64,000 nt of DNA from Brevinema_A sp051647535 (GTDB lineage: Bacteria; Spirochaetota; Brevinematia; Brevinematales; Brevinemataceae). The notes beneath the pieces are model-generated. The model saw only the letters and a list, made by a program, of their open reading frames with translations, ran no database searches and had not been told where the DNA came from. How positions within the stretch are numbered: position 1 is the stretch's first letter; the number at the start of each line of letters is the position of its first letter. Location: positions 372,001 through 436,000 of the forward strand of contig JBOFEA010000004.1 of assembly GCA_051647535.1 (NCBI GenBank), in the 5' to 3' direction. The translations under genes were made by a program, and so were the position numbers. Positions 1 to 8,849 of this stretch are shown piece after piece.

Positions 1-1051
1 TTGCAAATTCTTGGGATGTCTGAGGTACTTCTCCACCAACTTCATTACCAAGGTAATACCTTATATTCGAGAACATAGTAATACTTCCTTGAGGTTTTGC
101 GGTGCGGAATCCATGAATTTTGCTTAATTCTTGGTATAGAGCATCTCTTCTTTCTTGGTGTACAATGATTTGTTTTTTCAGCCAAGGCATTAAATGTTCC
201 CAACAATCAACCAAGGCATACTGCGAAACTGAATGTACTCCGCCTGTAGTATAAGAACTAAAAGCTTCTGCTTTTTGGATTATTTCTTTGTCTGTAAGCA
301 TCCAACCAATACGCCATCCTGGAATAGATAAATTTTTGGAGAATGATCTTACTATAGCAATATTTTTAAAAGATCCATTTATTTCTGCTGCAGAAATAAA
401 TTTGTTATCGTCAAAAATTTCTATGCAACAAACCTCATCCACAAGCACAAAAATATTCTTTTGTTCTGCCCAAGTTAAAATCTTTTTTATGGCTTCTTTA
501 TCCCATATGTTTCCTGTAGGATTATGAGGATTATTCAAAATAAGCATTTTAGTTTTGTGACTGCATGCGGATTCAAATTTTTCTATTTCAGGATAGAACC
601 CTTCTTCTTCATCTAAAATAACCGGTTTTGGAACAGCTCCGGCGATATTAATTTGATGAATATAACCTCCCCAGTATGGACAAGGTACAAGAACTTCATC
701 GCCCGGATTTAGAAGACACTGCATAAGTACAAAGATAGCTCCTCTTGCTCCCGAAGTGACAATGGAATTTTCCGATGTCATGTCAAAATGGTATTCTTGT
801 TTTCCCCATTCTGCAAATTTGCTTCTTAATTCCGGAATTCCTGCAGCAGACTGGTATCGATTGTATATTGAATCCTGAGAACATCGTTGTAACGATTCAA
901 TCAGTTCTATAGGCGGATTTAAATCCGTTTCTGCAACGGATAAATTTATTACTTCAACATTTGGATCGGTTTTTTGAAATTCTGTAATCATTTTTTTTTG
1001 ATTTAAATAATATAATGATTGAATTTTTTTTGAAATTTCTGAAAACGACAT
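1..1051 (-). CDS. class I/II PLP-dependent aminotransferase, C-terminus outside window
   Basis: The first 350 residues are present and the 3' end lies beyond base 1. Reading from 1051 gives a fold-type I aminotransferase. It has a glycine-rich cofactor loop (TSGARGAI), the NNPHNPTG motif, a DEVC aspartate for the pyridine nitrogen, and the Schiff-base lysine in SFSKNLSIPGWR. This arrangement resembles aspartate/aromatic or MalY-like enzymes; the substrate cannot be told. The start ATG at 1049-1051 has GGAGG seven bases upstream. The gene is divergent from mraY and has its own promoter. No frameshift is seen. Confidence 0.88.
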   Translation of the reverse strand, partial: MSFSEISKKIQSLYYLNQKKMITEFQKTDPNVEVINLSVAETDLNPPIELIESLQRCSQDSIYNRYQSAAGIPELRSKFAEWGKQEYHFDMTSENSIVTSGARGAIFVLMQCLLNPGDEVLVPCPYWGGYIHQINIAGAVPKPVILDEEEGFYPEIEKFESACSHKTKMLILNNPHNPTGNIWDKEAIKKILTWAEQKNIFVLVDEVCCIEIFDDNKFISAAEINGSFKNIAIVRSFSKNLSIPGWRIGWMLTDKEIIQKAEAFSSYTTGGVHSVSQYALVDCWEHLMPWLKKQIIVHQERRDALYQELSKIHGFRTAKPQGSITMFSNIRYYLGNEVGGEVPQTSQEFA

Positions 1052-1101
1052 CAACAGCCTCCAAATATTAAGATGAGTATCCAACAATTAACTAATGATA
1101 G

Positions 1102-1130
1102 ATTATAAATTAATTTATTGTTTTCGTCAA
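1102..1130 (-). promoter_or_regulatory. sigma-70-like promoter for the aminotransferase gene
   Basis: On the minus strand TTGACG (1125-1130) and TATAAT (1102-1107) are separated by exactly 17 bases, about 50 bases before the start codon. Confidence 0.7.
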
Positions 1131-1154
1131 TTTTCAAAAATATTCAGCGTAGTT

Positions 1155-1183
1155 TTGCAATTACTTGAAAAAAAGAGTACAAT
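1155..1183 (+). promoter_or_regulatory. sigma-70-like promoter for mraY
   Basis: TTGCAA (1155-1160) and TACAAT (1178-1183) have a 17-base spacer, 33 bases before the mraY start. It is divergent from the aminotransferase promoter in the same 165-bp spacer. Confidence 0.6.
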
Positions 1184-1216
1184 TATTCAAGATTGTTTTA
1201 ATTTGAAGAGGGATTT

Positions 1217-2635
1217 ATGTTTTTTTACCTGTTTTCAGGGTATATCAATATATTTCGGTATTTAACGTTTCGCGGAATTGCAGCAGCGTTCACTTCGTTT
1301 TTGCTTGTATTGTTTATTGCACCGAAAATAATAGAATGGTTAAGAGAGTTGAAGTTTGGTCAGCAGATCCGTAATGAAGGTCCTCAATCCCATATTGTTA
1401 AAAACGGTACCCCTACCATGGGCGGTATTTTTATGTGGGGTGCTGTATTAGTTTCTACGTTGTTATGGGCGTCTTGGAATTCTTTTGTACTCATTGTTTG
1501 TTTGTCGGTCATTTTGTTTGGGTGTATTGGTTTTGTGGACGATTACGCAAAGATTAAACAGCAAAACACTAAAGGGCTTTCTCCTCGTCAAAAAATTTTC
1601 TTTCAAATTTTATCTGCATTTATTTTGTTGTTTTTGGTCTATCAAATTCCACAGTATCATTTTGAATCTAAATTTGGTACTTTAGAGTTAGTAGACAGCC
1701 AGAATCAAATTATCAAATCATATATTATTGATATCACGTCTGATGGAGAATGGTACTTTGAAACCCCATCACTTCATGAGGACGAATCATATACTCTTCG
1801 AACAGAAATTTATAATCCTGAAATCGGACGTGTTATTCCTGTAAATTTAGTTTCTATTACCGGTGCTGTTTCCAAACATCATAAGGTTTCGTCTAAAGTA
1901 TTGTATAATAATCGCCATATTGTCAGTAATCAAATTTCTTATATTGAAACTGATATTGATAATAATATTCTACAGGACAAAACGGTTACTAATCGATCAG
2001 TGTTTAAAGCTAAACTTTTTAATGCTCAGTTTGTGCCTTATTATTCAAAAGTAGTATGGTATTGGCCGGCAGTATTAGCGATTTTGTTTTTTATTTTTAT
2101 TATTATAGGGTTTTCTAATGCTTCAAATTTATCTGATGGATTAGATGGTCTTGCAGCTGGAATGGGAATTACACTATATTTTCCTTTTGGGATATTTGCG
2201 TATTTGACTGGTCATGCAATATTATCAAGCTATTTGCTTCTTCCTTATATTGCAGGAGTAGGAGAGTTAAGTATTTTTATTGCGGCTGCTTTAGGAGCCT
2301 TTTCAGGATTTTTATGGTACAATGTCCACCCTGCTGAAATTTTTATGGGTGATACAGGATCGCTTCCTATGGGAGCTTCAATAGCACTTATTGCAATTAT
2401 TCTTAAACAAGAACTGTTGCTAGTTATTGCAGGATTTATGTTTATTTTGGAAACCTTGTCAGTAATTATTCAGGTTATATATTTCAAAAAGTATAAAAAG
2501 CGAGTGTTCAAAATGGCTCCGGTTCATCACCATTTTGAATTGTCCGGTTGGAAAGAAAATCAAGTCGTTATTCGTTTTTGGATGATGAGTGCTTTTTGTG
2601 CTATGATTGCACTTGCTTCTATTAAAATTCGGTAA
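1217..2635 (+). CDS. mraY: phospho-N-acetylmuramoyl-pentapeptide transferase MraY with large extracytoplasmic insertion
   Basis: MraY moves phospho-MurNAc-pentapeptide from UDP to undecaprenyl phosphate, giving lipid I in the inner membrane. Family signatures are present: GTPTMGG near residue 64, the DDY motif near 108, NLSDGLDGL near 304, the FMGDTGS loop, and the HHHFE motif near the end. The protein is 472 residues against the usual 320-370. The excess is a roughly 110-residue hydrophilic, beta-rich block at about residues 150-275, between the fourth and fifth membrane helices where the E. coli enzyme has a short periplasmic loop. GAGGG precedes the ATG. The gene is not in a mur/fts cluster here; dtd follows. 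The insertion is in frame and all catalytic motifs are intact, so the enzyme should be active. Confidence 0.95.
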   Translation: MFFYLFSGYINIFRYLTFRGIAAAFTSFLLVLFIAPKIIEWLRELKFGQQIRNEGPQSHIVKNGTPTMGGIFMWGAVLVSTLLWASWNSFVLIVCLSVILFGCIGFVDDYAKIKQQNTKGLSPRQKIFFQILSAFILLFLVYQIPQYHFESKFGTLELVDSQNQIIKSYIIDITSDGEWYFETPSLHEDESYTLRTEIYNPEIGRVIPVNLVSITGAVSKHHKVSSKVLYNNRHIVSNQISYIETDIDNNILQDKTVTNRSVFKAKLFNAQFVPYYSKVVWYWPAVLAILFFIFIIIGFSNASNLSDGLDGLAAGMGITLYFPFGIFAYLTGHAILSSYLLLPYIAGVGELSIFIAAALGAFSGFLWYNVHPAEIFMGDTGSLPMGASIALIAIILKQELLLVIAGFMFILETLSVIIQVIYFKKYKKRVFKMAPVHHHFELSGWKENQVVIRFWMMSAFCAMIALASIKIR

Positions 2636-2671
2636 TTAATAAAATTTGTTATTTGTATTAAGGAAGAATCT

Positions 2672-3115
2672 TTGATTGTTTTGGTTCGTAAAGTATTATC
2701 AGCTTCTGTAACGGTTGAATATCAAACAATTTCGTCTATAGGATTTGGACTTCTATTGTATGTAGGATTTGAAAAATTCGATCATTTGGATGATTGTATC
2801 ATGTTAGCGGAAAAAACCGTACGATTAAGAATTTTTGATGATGAAAATGGAACGGTTGTTTCGATTTCGGATCTGCCTGAAGCCGGTATTTTATCTGTAA
2901 GTCAATTTACCTTATCTGCAGAAACCAAAAAAGGTTTGCGTCCTTCTTTTTCTAATGCAATGAGCTTTGATAAAGCACAAGAGTTCTACAATTTTTTCAA
3001 TCAACAGCTTCAACATTTTTCTCATAAACAAATAAAAGAAGGAATATTTGGTGCTGATATGAAAATTTCTGCAGTTGATGACGGGCCTTTTACAATTTTG
3101 TTGAAGAATAAATAA
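2672..3115 (+). CDS. dtd: D-aminoacyl-tRNA deacylase
   Basis: DTD hydrolyses D-aminoacyl-tRNAs (D-Tyr and others) in the cytoplasm, keeping D-amino acids out of proteins. The 147 residues are the normal family length. They show the catalytic-loop motif SQFTL, the RPSF segment, FGADMKIS, and the C-terminal GP motif as DDGPFT. The start is TTG at 2672, preceded by AGGAAG six bases upstream; no better ATG exists. The gene follows mraY by 36 bases and is probably co-transcribed with it. It ends at a strong bidirectional terminator. Confidence 0.93.
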   Translation: MIVLVRKVLSASVTVEYQTISSIGFGLLLYVGFEKFDHLDDCIMLAEKTVRLRIFDDENGTVVSISDLPEAGILSVSQFTLSAETKKGLRPSFSNAMSFDKAQEFYNFFNQQLQHFSHKQIKEGIFGADMKISAVDDGPFTILLKNK

Positions 3116-3151
3116 AAAAAACACCTTTATTTTATAAAGGTGTTTTTTTTA
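3114..3151. terminator. bidirectional intrinsic terminator between dtd and the NSS operon
   Basis: The inverted repeat ACACCTTTAT...ATAAAGGTGT is flanked by an A-run on the left and a T-run on the right. It can therefore stop transcription arriving from either convergent side. Confidence 0.85.
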
Positions 3152-3155
3152 TTGG

Positions 3156-3431
3156 TTATTGGTTTTGCTTTTCTAAGATTTTTTTGAAACAGAAAAAGTT
3201 CCACAAAATAATGATTATCCATGCTGATCCCATAAAAATCCATCCGGAAATACTAATAGAAGATGTTTGAAACTTTACAAACAATACAAAAGGTACGGAA
3301 AGAACTAATGTAAGTAAAGATCTTACTAAAGCGATTGAAGAACGGCTTTTTAAATTGGTACCGAGATTTTTTTGAAATAATGTTAGAGTAAATACCAATA
3401 TTAAAATTGATAAAATAATTATATTAATCAT
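3156..3431 (-). CDS. small membrane protein, possible accessory subunit of the NSS transporter
   Basis: This 91-residue protein has three hydrophobic segments (about residues 1-18, 36-54 and 62-80) and a basic C-terminus. I do not recognise the family. Its ATG (3429-3431) overlaps the last eight bases of the upstream transporter gene and has GGAGG nine bases before it, which points to translational coupling. An upstream start at 3491 would run far into the transporter gene and has no ribosome site. Some bacterial NSS transporters (for example MetP) have tiny partner subunits (MetS). This protein is longer, so a subunit role is inference from position only. Confidence 0.65.
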   Translation of the reverse strand: MINIIILSILILVFTLTLFQKNLGTNLKSRSSIALVRSLLTLVLSVPFVLFVKFQTSSISISGWIFMGSAWIIIILWNFFCFKKILEKQNQ

Positions 3432-4974
3432 GAAGCGGATCCTCCACAGACAGATTGAGTTTATTGTTGTGATTGTGTTTATGCCAAGCATATTTAATTA
3501 GTACATTGACTAGTATTGTAAGAGTGATCAATAACATTCTAGTAGCAAAAATTTTGGAACGAACTTCTGCAGGATAATGATCCAAACTTATACGTTTCGG
3601 TCCTTCCATGATAAGCCATGAAACAAGAATTACTACAAGAACAGAAGGTGTGACGTATTTTAAAATATATCGGTAAACAGGAGGGATAGTAATATGAGCA
3701 CCTTTATGGAGTTCAAGCCATCCTTTTTTACTATCAATATGTGTGGCAAATAGTACTGTTTCTATTGTTCCGAAAAGCAACAACATAAAATTACCACCCC
3801 AGAAATCGATTTCATCTAAAATAGTCAAGCTTGAATCTAATGCAACATAAATTCCTATTACTCCTGTAATAATAGTGACCGCCCAAAGAGTAATTTTTGT
3901 ATCAAGATACAATTCATCTTTACAGAAAGAAGCTAAAGGCTGGAACATAGAGATAGAAGATGTAATTCCTGCAAAGAAAAGGAGAAGAAACCAAATAAAA
4001 GATAATAATGTTGCAAAAGGAAGTTGTGATAATATTGCCGGCATTGTGATAAACCCTAATCCAAAAGTTCCGGTTTGAGCTACAGTACCTAACGTTGCAG
4101 AACCTAAAATAGCAGCCGCAGCAGGAATGATGATCATTCCTCCTAAGATAACTTCTGCAAATTCATTAGTTGCATTTGCAGCTAATGAAGATAATGTAAT
4201 ATCGTCATCACGTTTCATATAGGAAGCGTAGGTAATAATAGCACCCATTCCTATACTGAGGGTAAAAAAGATCTGTCCTGCTGCTGCAAGCCAAGTTTGA
4301 GGTTTAAAGAGAGCAGAGAAATCAGGATTCCACATAAAAGCTAATCCTTTTTCCATTCCAGGTAATGTTAACACACGAATTAACAGTCCTACTCCTATCA
4401 TTAGGAGGGCAGGCATGAGAATTTTTGCAATTTTTTCGATTCCTGCTGAAATTCCCATACTGATAATTAAAATATTTAAAAATAATGTTAAAAAGAAAAA
4501 TATAAACACAGAAGGAATATTAAATATTTTTAAATCAAAAGAAATATATTGGTTAAAAAAATCTGCAGCTTGACCGTTTTCAGCAGTTTCAGCCATAACT
4601 CCTGTCAAAGAATACCAAGAAAATCCTAACAAAATCGATTCAAGATAAATATAATATCCACAAATAAAAAGAATCGCAAGAAGTCCGATAGAACCAAGAT
4701 ATTTGGCCCATGGTTTTCTAAATAATACGTTGAAAGCTCCAGGAGACGAACCGTGTCCGAATGCTCCTCCATATCTTCCGATTGTCCATTCTAGCCATGA
4801 AATCGGTAATCCGATAATCAATAGTGAAATAAAATAAGGAATGAGGAATGCACCTCCTCCGTTTTGTGCTAATTGACCTGGAAAGCGCAAAAAATTACCA
4901 AGACCAACTGCAGATCCTGCTACCGCAAGAATAATACCAATAGAAGATGCCCATGTTTCTCGTTTTTTTTGCAC
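3424..4974 (-). CDS. sodium-dependent neurotransmitter-symporter family (SNF/NSS) transporter
   Basis: A Na+-coupled secondary transporter of the LeuT-fold NSS family, most likely importing an amino acid. The 516 residues carry the family hallmark in the first helix (GSAVGLGNFLRFP, then NGGGAFLIPY), followed by about eleven more membrane segments. The start is GTG (4972-4974) with AAGGAG seven bases before it. It heads a two-gene operon with the small membrane protein and has a clear promoter. The substrate cannot be assigned from sequence alone. Confidence 0.9.
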   Translation of the reverse strand: MQKKRETWASSIGIILAVAGSAVGLGNFLRFPGQLAQNGGGAFLIPYFISLLIIGLPISWLEWTIGRYGGAFGHGSSPGAFNVLFRKPWAKYLGSIGLLAILFICGYYIYLESILLGFSWYSLTGVMAETAENGQAADFFNQYISFDLKIFNIPSVFIFFFLTLFLNILIISMGISAGIEKIAKILMPALLMIGVGLLIRVLTLPGMEKGLAFMWNPDFSALFKPQTWLAAAGQIFFTLSIGMGAIITYASYMKRDDDITLSSLAANATNEFAEVILGGMIIIPAAAAILGSATLGTVAQTGTFGLGFITMPAILSQLPFATLLSFIWFLLLFFAGITSSISMFQPLASFCKDELYLDTKITLWAVTIITGVIGIYVALDSSLTILDEIDFWGGNFMLLLFGTIETVLFATHIDSKKGWLELHKGAHITIPPVYRYILKYVTPSVLVVILVSWLIMEGPKRISLDHYPAEVRSKIFATRMLLITLTILVNVLIKYAWHKHNHNNKLNLSVEDPLHD

Positions 4975-5025
4975 TTAAAGACTCCTTGATAGAACATCAA
5001 TATTTGCTAAATATATATTTAAGTT

Positions 5026-5054
5026 ATTATATAAATTATCAGCGTTTTTGTCAA
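5026..5054 (-). promoter_or_regulatory. consensus sigma-70-like promoter for the NSS transporter operon
   Basis: On the minus strand TTGACA (5049-5054), a 17-base spacer and TATAAT (5026-5031): both hexamers match consensus exactly. Confidence 0.8.
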
Positions 5055-5087
5055 TAATTACAGGGAATAAAACACTAAAAGTATTGG

Positions 5088-5282
5088 TTACTCTTTGAGT
5101 GAATTAAGAAAATTGTTTAATATATCTTGATCATCATGAGGAATGAAAGAATTTATTAATTGGTGGCTTCCGAAAAGTGATCCGTTTGGATGGTTTTGGC
5201 ACTTGGAAGATAGTTGTTCCAAGGAATCCAAAACAGTACCGCAATTGATGCATTGAAACTTCTTAGCGTAATCAAAAAGCAT
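5088..5282 (-). CDS. 64-residue zinc-ribbon-like protein
   Basis: A small soluble protein with a CINCG knuckle near residue 11 and a second possible metal half formed by C-Q-N-H-P about 18 residues later. It then has histidines and an acidic C-terminal helix. No family is recognised. The ATG at 5280-5282 has GGAG six bases upstream; a TTG four codons earlier would sit on that ribosome site and is rejected. It has its own promoter and is monocistronic. A metal-binding or nucleic-acid role is inference. Confidence 0.6.
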   Translation of the reverse strand: MLFDYAKKFQCINCGTVLDSLEQLSSKCQNHPNGSLFGSHQLINSFIPHDDQDILNNFLNSLKE

Positions 5283-5331
5283 AATATTCTCCAAAAAAAT
5301 TAAATATTATGGAACTCAAATGTTATAGAAT

Positions 5332-5361
5332 ATTATATGATTATTAAAATGTATTCGTCAA
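5332..5361 (-). promoter_or_regulatory. sigma-70-like promoter for the zinc-ribbon gene
   Basis: On the minus strand TTGACG (5356-5361), an 18-base spacer and TATAAT (5332-5337). Confidence 0.65.
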
Positions 5362-5560
5362 TGTTTTTTTTTTTGAAAATTGATTTTATTTGATTGAATG
5401 TTTTCGATTTGAGTACTTACTTATTACTCATGTGTAGCGAATAAAAATATATCAAAATATATTTAGAAAAATGTTTTTTTTCCGAAAATATTTATAAGAA
5501 AATATTTTAAAATATATAATATTGTATATTTTTGTAAAAACAAAACATTAGGGGTCTTTT

Positions 5561-6463
5561 ATGGCAAAGATTAAATTTTTGGATGTTCTTGAAGAGACAA
5601 AAGCCCAATCTTCTTACCGCAATGAGGATTTTGAGGAGCGTAAAATCTACAATCCTGGATCCCAAAATAAATACATTGATGAAGATAATACGGAATATAT
5701 TTCATCTGAGTCTTCAAGATCGTTTAAAAAAGACAACTTTTCAGAATCAGAGTATGGGTTTCGAGCAAGAAATACAGATCTTTCAGATAGGGGTGGACAT
5801 GGATTTTCCAAAAGACGTGAAGTTCCTCAGCAGTCTTCGGATTTTGCATTCGAATCAGGATATCACCGCCGGCGTTCAGAAGAATCTGTTAAAAATCCGG
5901 CTCCTTCATTTGTTTCTGATGGTTTGGGATTTGCTGATAATAAATCCTTATGGACAGGGGCTTTATTTGTCTTTTTTGGCGGAATGCTTTTTCTTTCAGG
6001 CTACTGGCTTGGGAAGAATATTACCGGTAGAGTAAAAACCGAGTCAACAGCTGCATTAAATAAAATTGTTATTGACACATCTAAAGAAAGTGCAACAGAT
6101 CTTCCTGATGTTTTGGTTCAGGATTCACAGGCAAAAGCTCTTCCTGTTATCACACCTGCACTTCCTCCTAAAGTAAAACCTGTTGCAAAGAAACCAGTTG
6201 CAGCTCCTGCTAAGACTACGCCAATGAAAGAATATGTAATACAAGTTTCTGCTCATTCTTCTATTGATTCGGCACGCAGGATTGAAGACCAACTCAGAAG
6301 TTCGGGATATTCGGCTTATATTTCAGAAAGTGCTGTAGGTGATGTATTGTATTTTAGAGTTCGTATTCGTGGATTTAATAATAAAAACGAAGCATCGGCT
6401 ATGCTTGATAAAATTAAACAATTAGGCTTGGGTGTTGACGGATACGTATTGACATTAGAATAA
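5561..6463 (+). CDS. SPOR-domain membrane protein
   Basis: A bitopic inner-membrane protein of 300 residues. Residues 1-125 are a Ser/Arg/Glu-rich, low-complexity cytoplasmic part. About 129-150 is a single membrane helix (LWTGALFVFFGG...). About 155-222 is a Pro/Ala/Lys-rich periplasmic linker, and 223-300 is a SPOR domain (YVIQVSAHSSIDSA... to the end). SPOR domains bind denuded septal peptidoglycan, so a role in division or cell-wall remodelling is likely. AGGGG precedes the ATG. It is monocistronic and faces the coiled-coil gene on the other strand. Confidence 0.82.
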   Translation: MAKIKFLDVLEETKAQSSYRNEDFEERKIYNPGSQNKYIDEDNTEYISSESSRSFKKDNFSESEYGFRARNTDLSDRGGHGFSKRREVPQQSSDFAFESGYHRRRSEESVKNPAPSFVSDGLGFADNKSLWTGALFVFFGGMLFLSGYWLGKNITGRVKTESTAALNKIVIDTSKESATDLPDVLVQDSQAKALPVITPALPPKVKPVAKKPVAAPAKTTPMKEYVIQVSAHSSIDSARRIEDQLRSSGYSAYISESAVGDVLYFRVRIRGFNNKNEASAMLDKIKQLGLGVDGYVLTLE

Positions 6464-6529
6464 TATTGCTGTATCTTGCGTATGTCAGAAAAGAGAAAAA
6501 CAAGAGATAATTTAGAAGTGTGTATCGGC

Positions 6530-7183
6530 TTAAGAATCTTGTTTCAAATTAGTCAGGACAGCTAAATTGATTTCGTTAATAGAAAATCCTAGTTCCAGTA
6601 ATTCTTCTTTTGATTTTTTTTCCGAAATATAATTTAGTAAAGCTTTGTATTTGATTTGTGCTGTTACGCCTCTGTAAGATGTTTTTTTCAATTTTTCTAC
6701 AGGAATACCTTCAAATAATATTTCTTGTTGAACTTCCTGTCGAGGGGGGAGTTCAGGAAGTATGCTTTCAACCAAATCAGTTTCAATAGGAAGCGTTTTT
6801 TCAGTTGAAGAAGTTTTCAAAGAACGTTTTGTTTGTTTTGAAGTTTTTGACTGCTGTTTTGACGCTTCTTTTATTTCGTCCAAATTGTTTGGCTCTGAAA
6901 TTGATTTGAAAAATGTTGTTTTATACATTTCTTCCAACCGTTCTTTTAGAACATGATCCATTTTTTGTGATATGCGGATTTTGTGATCTAGTTCCTCTAA
7001 TCTTTCATCTAAAATCGAAATATTTCTTGCTGCAATTCGATTGAATTCTGTCATTAAAGCTTCTGCTTGAATTTGAAATTCTTTTAGATCATTATCGGTA
7101 CGTCCAGAAGGACTTCGTTTGAGAATAACATATAAGTGCAGGATCGATATAGTCAAAATAACGGCTGCAAAAATCCACGTCAT
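6530..7183 (-). CDS. membrane-anchored coiled-coil protein (DUF6115-like)
   Basis: 217 residues. An N-terminal membrane helix (TWIFAAVILTISILHLYVIL) is followed by a coiled coil at about 30-105 with regular heptads. A charged Ser/Lys/Glu linker comes next, then a C-terminal helical motif (about 170-210: KALLNYISEKKSKEEL...) resembling a small helix-turn-helix. This layout resembles the DUF6115 group; I am not certain of the match. The ATG at 7181-7183 follows AAGAGG; a longer start at 7228 would add 15 residues before the anchor and looks worse. Function unknown. Confidence 0.6.
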   Translation of the reverse strand: MTWIFAAVILTISILHLYVILKRSPSGRTDNDLKEFQIQAEALMTEFNRIAARNISILDERLEELDHKIRISQKMDHVLKERLEEMYKTTFFKSISEPNNLDEIKEASKQQSKTSKQTKRSLKTSSTEKTLPIETDLVESILPELPPRQEVQQEILFEGIPVEKLKKTSYRGVTAQIKYKALLNYISEKKSKEELLELGFSINEINLAVLTNLKQDS

Positions 7184-7414
7184 GATTCCTCTTCTTTCCT
7201 TAATTAATAATTGATTCAATTTGATCAATCATAGTATATAATATTATAAATTGCAAATAACGATAATTTTTTTATTATTTCAATATATGTTATAATAAGA
7301 TATATATTATAATAAGATATGGTAATACACATTCAAGATTTTGCAAAACACAATTTTTATATTATTTTAGTATTGTATCTATAATCATTCAAGTTAAAAA
7401 GAAGGGAAGAAACT

Positions 7415-8764
7415 ATGAAGTATATTATTTTGTTTTCTGTTTTTCTATTGTTTTCCGGTAGAGTGTATGCTCAGGGAACAGCGGATAATCAAACAGTTGA
7501 TGTTCAGGAAGAATCCGAAACTAACTCTAATAAAGCCGTAAAAACAACTCCTCCCAAACCTGAAGGTCCTCAAATTCCTATCAAATTCCCTGCTAATTCA
7601 AATTCTCAAGAAGCAATCGCATTAGTCATTTCCAACAGAACTCCTGTTGCATCTGTAATCAGAGATTTTTTGAATTCACTGAATAATAAAGGATACAAAA
7701 TTGCGGCAGCAAAACAGGATGTTGATATTTCCAATATTACTACAGCAACTTCTCCTTTTGCAAGAGAAGTCCGCTATGTTATGAAGTTTTATGTACTGAA
7801 TGCTGCTCCTACAGAACAGCTTGTAAAAATAAATATCGAAATTCTTCGTATTGCTGATGGTAAAAGAATAAAACAAGAAATTGCTTTTTCCAGATCTAAT
7901 ATTCCTTCCTTAGTAAGCAGTGTTGAAAAAATGCTGGTTCAGATTGTTCAACAAAAAGAAAAAATCAATCCTATGATCACTGCAGTAAGTAATAATCAAA
8001 TTGTTTTTCCTACAAAAGGATTTCCAAAAGTAAAAAAAGGTGATGAAGTTGTTATACGATACCCTCGTGCCAGAAGGGGTAAAACCGAATCTTATGCAAT
8101 GGTGACCGGAGTGACAACTAGATCTATTACAGCTAAAGATTTAGATAAAATGGCACAACCCGGAGATTTTGTTTTGAGTAATCCGCCTCTTAGAAATCGT
8201 TTTTCTTTTTCTGCAGGAATTATGGTTCCAACATTGGGAGAGAGCGAACTTTCAGCTTCATTGGATGCTAATGTCTGGTCTGCTCCCAAACGCTGGCCTG
8301 CCGGTCCCAAAATTGAAGCTGAATATGAACGTCTTCTTCCTTATCAGTTAGTATCGACAACTGTTTTAGGAATTAATATTGACGGTGGTATGGGAACGTA
8401 TGTTATGACCGGTGTTGGTTATCGAATCATTCATAACGGATGGGAATTTATACCTTATTTTCGTATAGGTGCAATGTATGTACCGTTAGTTCTGCAAATT
8501 GCATCAGGTTCTGCAGGCTCTTTGCAAGGAATGACAATCCGATTCGGAATTAATCCGGGGATGAGTTTTCTTAAAAGAATAGGAACAATTTATGTTGGTG
8601 CTGATATCGGATTGCAGTGGTATCCGTTAAGTTTGGTTTCTGTACTCACAGACTCCCAAAAAATAACTCCTTCTTGGCGGAACTCTCAAGGTGATTTTAC
8701 TTCAACGTTTTCTATGACGCAACTTTATCCTTATATTTCATTAAAAGTCGGCTGGCTTTTTTAA
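7415..8764 (+). CDS. exported protein, predicted outer-membrane beta-barrel
   Basis: 449 residues starting with a clear signal peptide (KYIILFSVFLLFSGRVYAQ). After an acidic/Pro linker, residues 55-200 look like a periplasmic domain with alternating strands and helices. Residues 200-250 form a small barrel-like region (VKKGDEVVIRYP...). From about 260 onwards the pattern is amphipathic strands rich in Gly and aromatics, ending in GWLF with the terminal Phe typical of outer-membrane barrels recognised by BamA. I do not recognise the family. GAAGGGAAG precedes the ATG. An outer-membrane location is inference. Confidence 0.6.
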   Translation: MKYIILFSVFLLFSGRVYAQGTADNQTVDVQEESETNSNKAVKTTPPKPEGPQIPIKFPANSNSQEAIALVISNRTPVASVIRDFLNSLNNKGYKIAAAKQDVDISNITTATSPFAREVRYVMKFYVLNAAPTEQLVKINIEILRIADGKRIKQEIAFSRSNIPSLVSSVEKMLVQIVQQKEKINPMITAVSNNQIVFPTKGFPKVKKGDEVVIRYPRARRGKTESYAMVTGVTTRSITAKDLDKMAQPGDFVLSNPPLRNRFSFSAGIMVPTLGESELSASLDANVWSAPKRWPAGPKIEAEYERLLPYQLVSTTVLGINIDGGMGTYVMTGVGYRIIHNGWEFIPYFRIGAMYVPLVLQIASGSAGSLQGMTIRFGINPGMSFLKRIGTIYVGADIGLQWYPLSLVSVLTDSQKITPSWRNSQGDFTSTFSMTQLYPYISLKVGWLF

Positions 8765-8849
8765 TTGAAATTTTTCTTGTAAAGTTTTTATTAATAATAC
8801 CGAAGAATAGACAAATTTAATATCATTTATTAATAAAATGAGGTGTGTT

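Noticed and set aside
3156..3491. Longer start for the small membrane protein at 3491
   Set aside because: It would overlap the transporter gene by 68 bases and lacks a ribosome site; ATG 3431 has GGAGG.
5583..6035. 150-residue open frame inside the SPOR gene
   Set aside because: Different frame of a well-supported gene, no ribosome site, no recognisable content.
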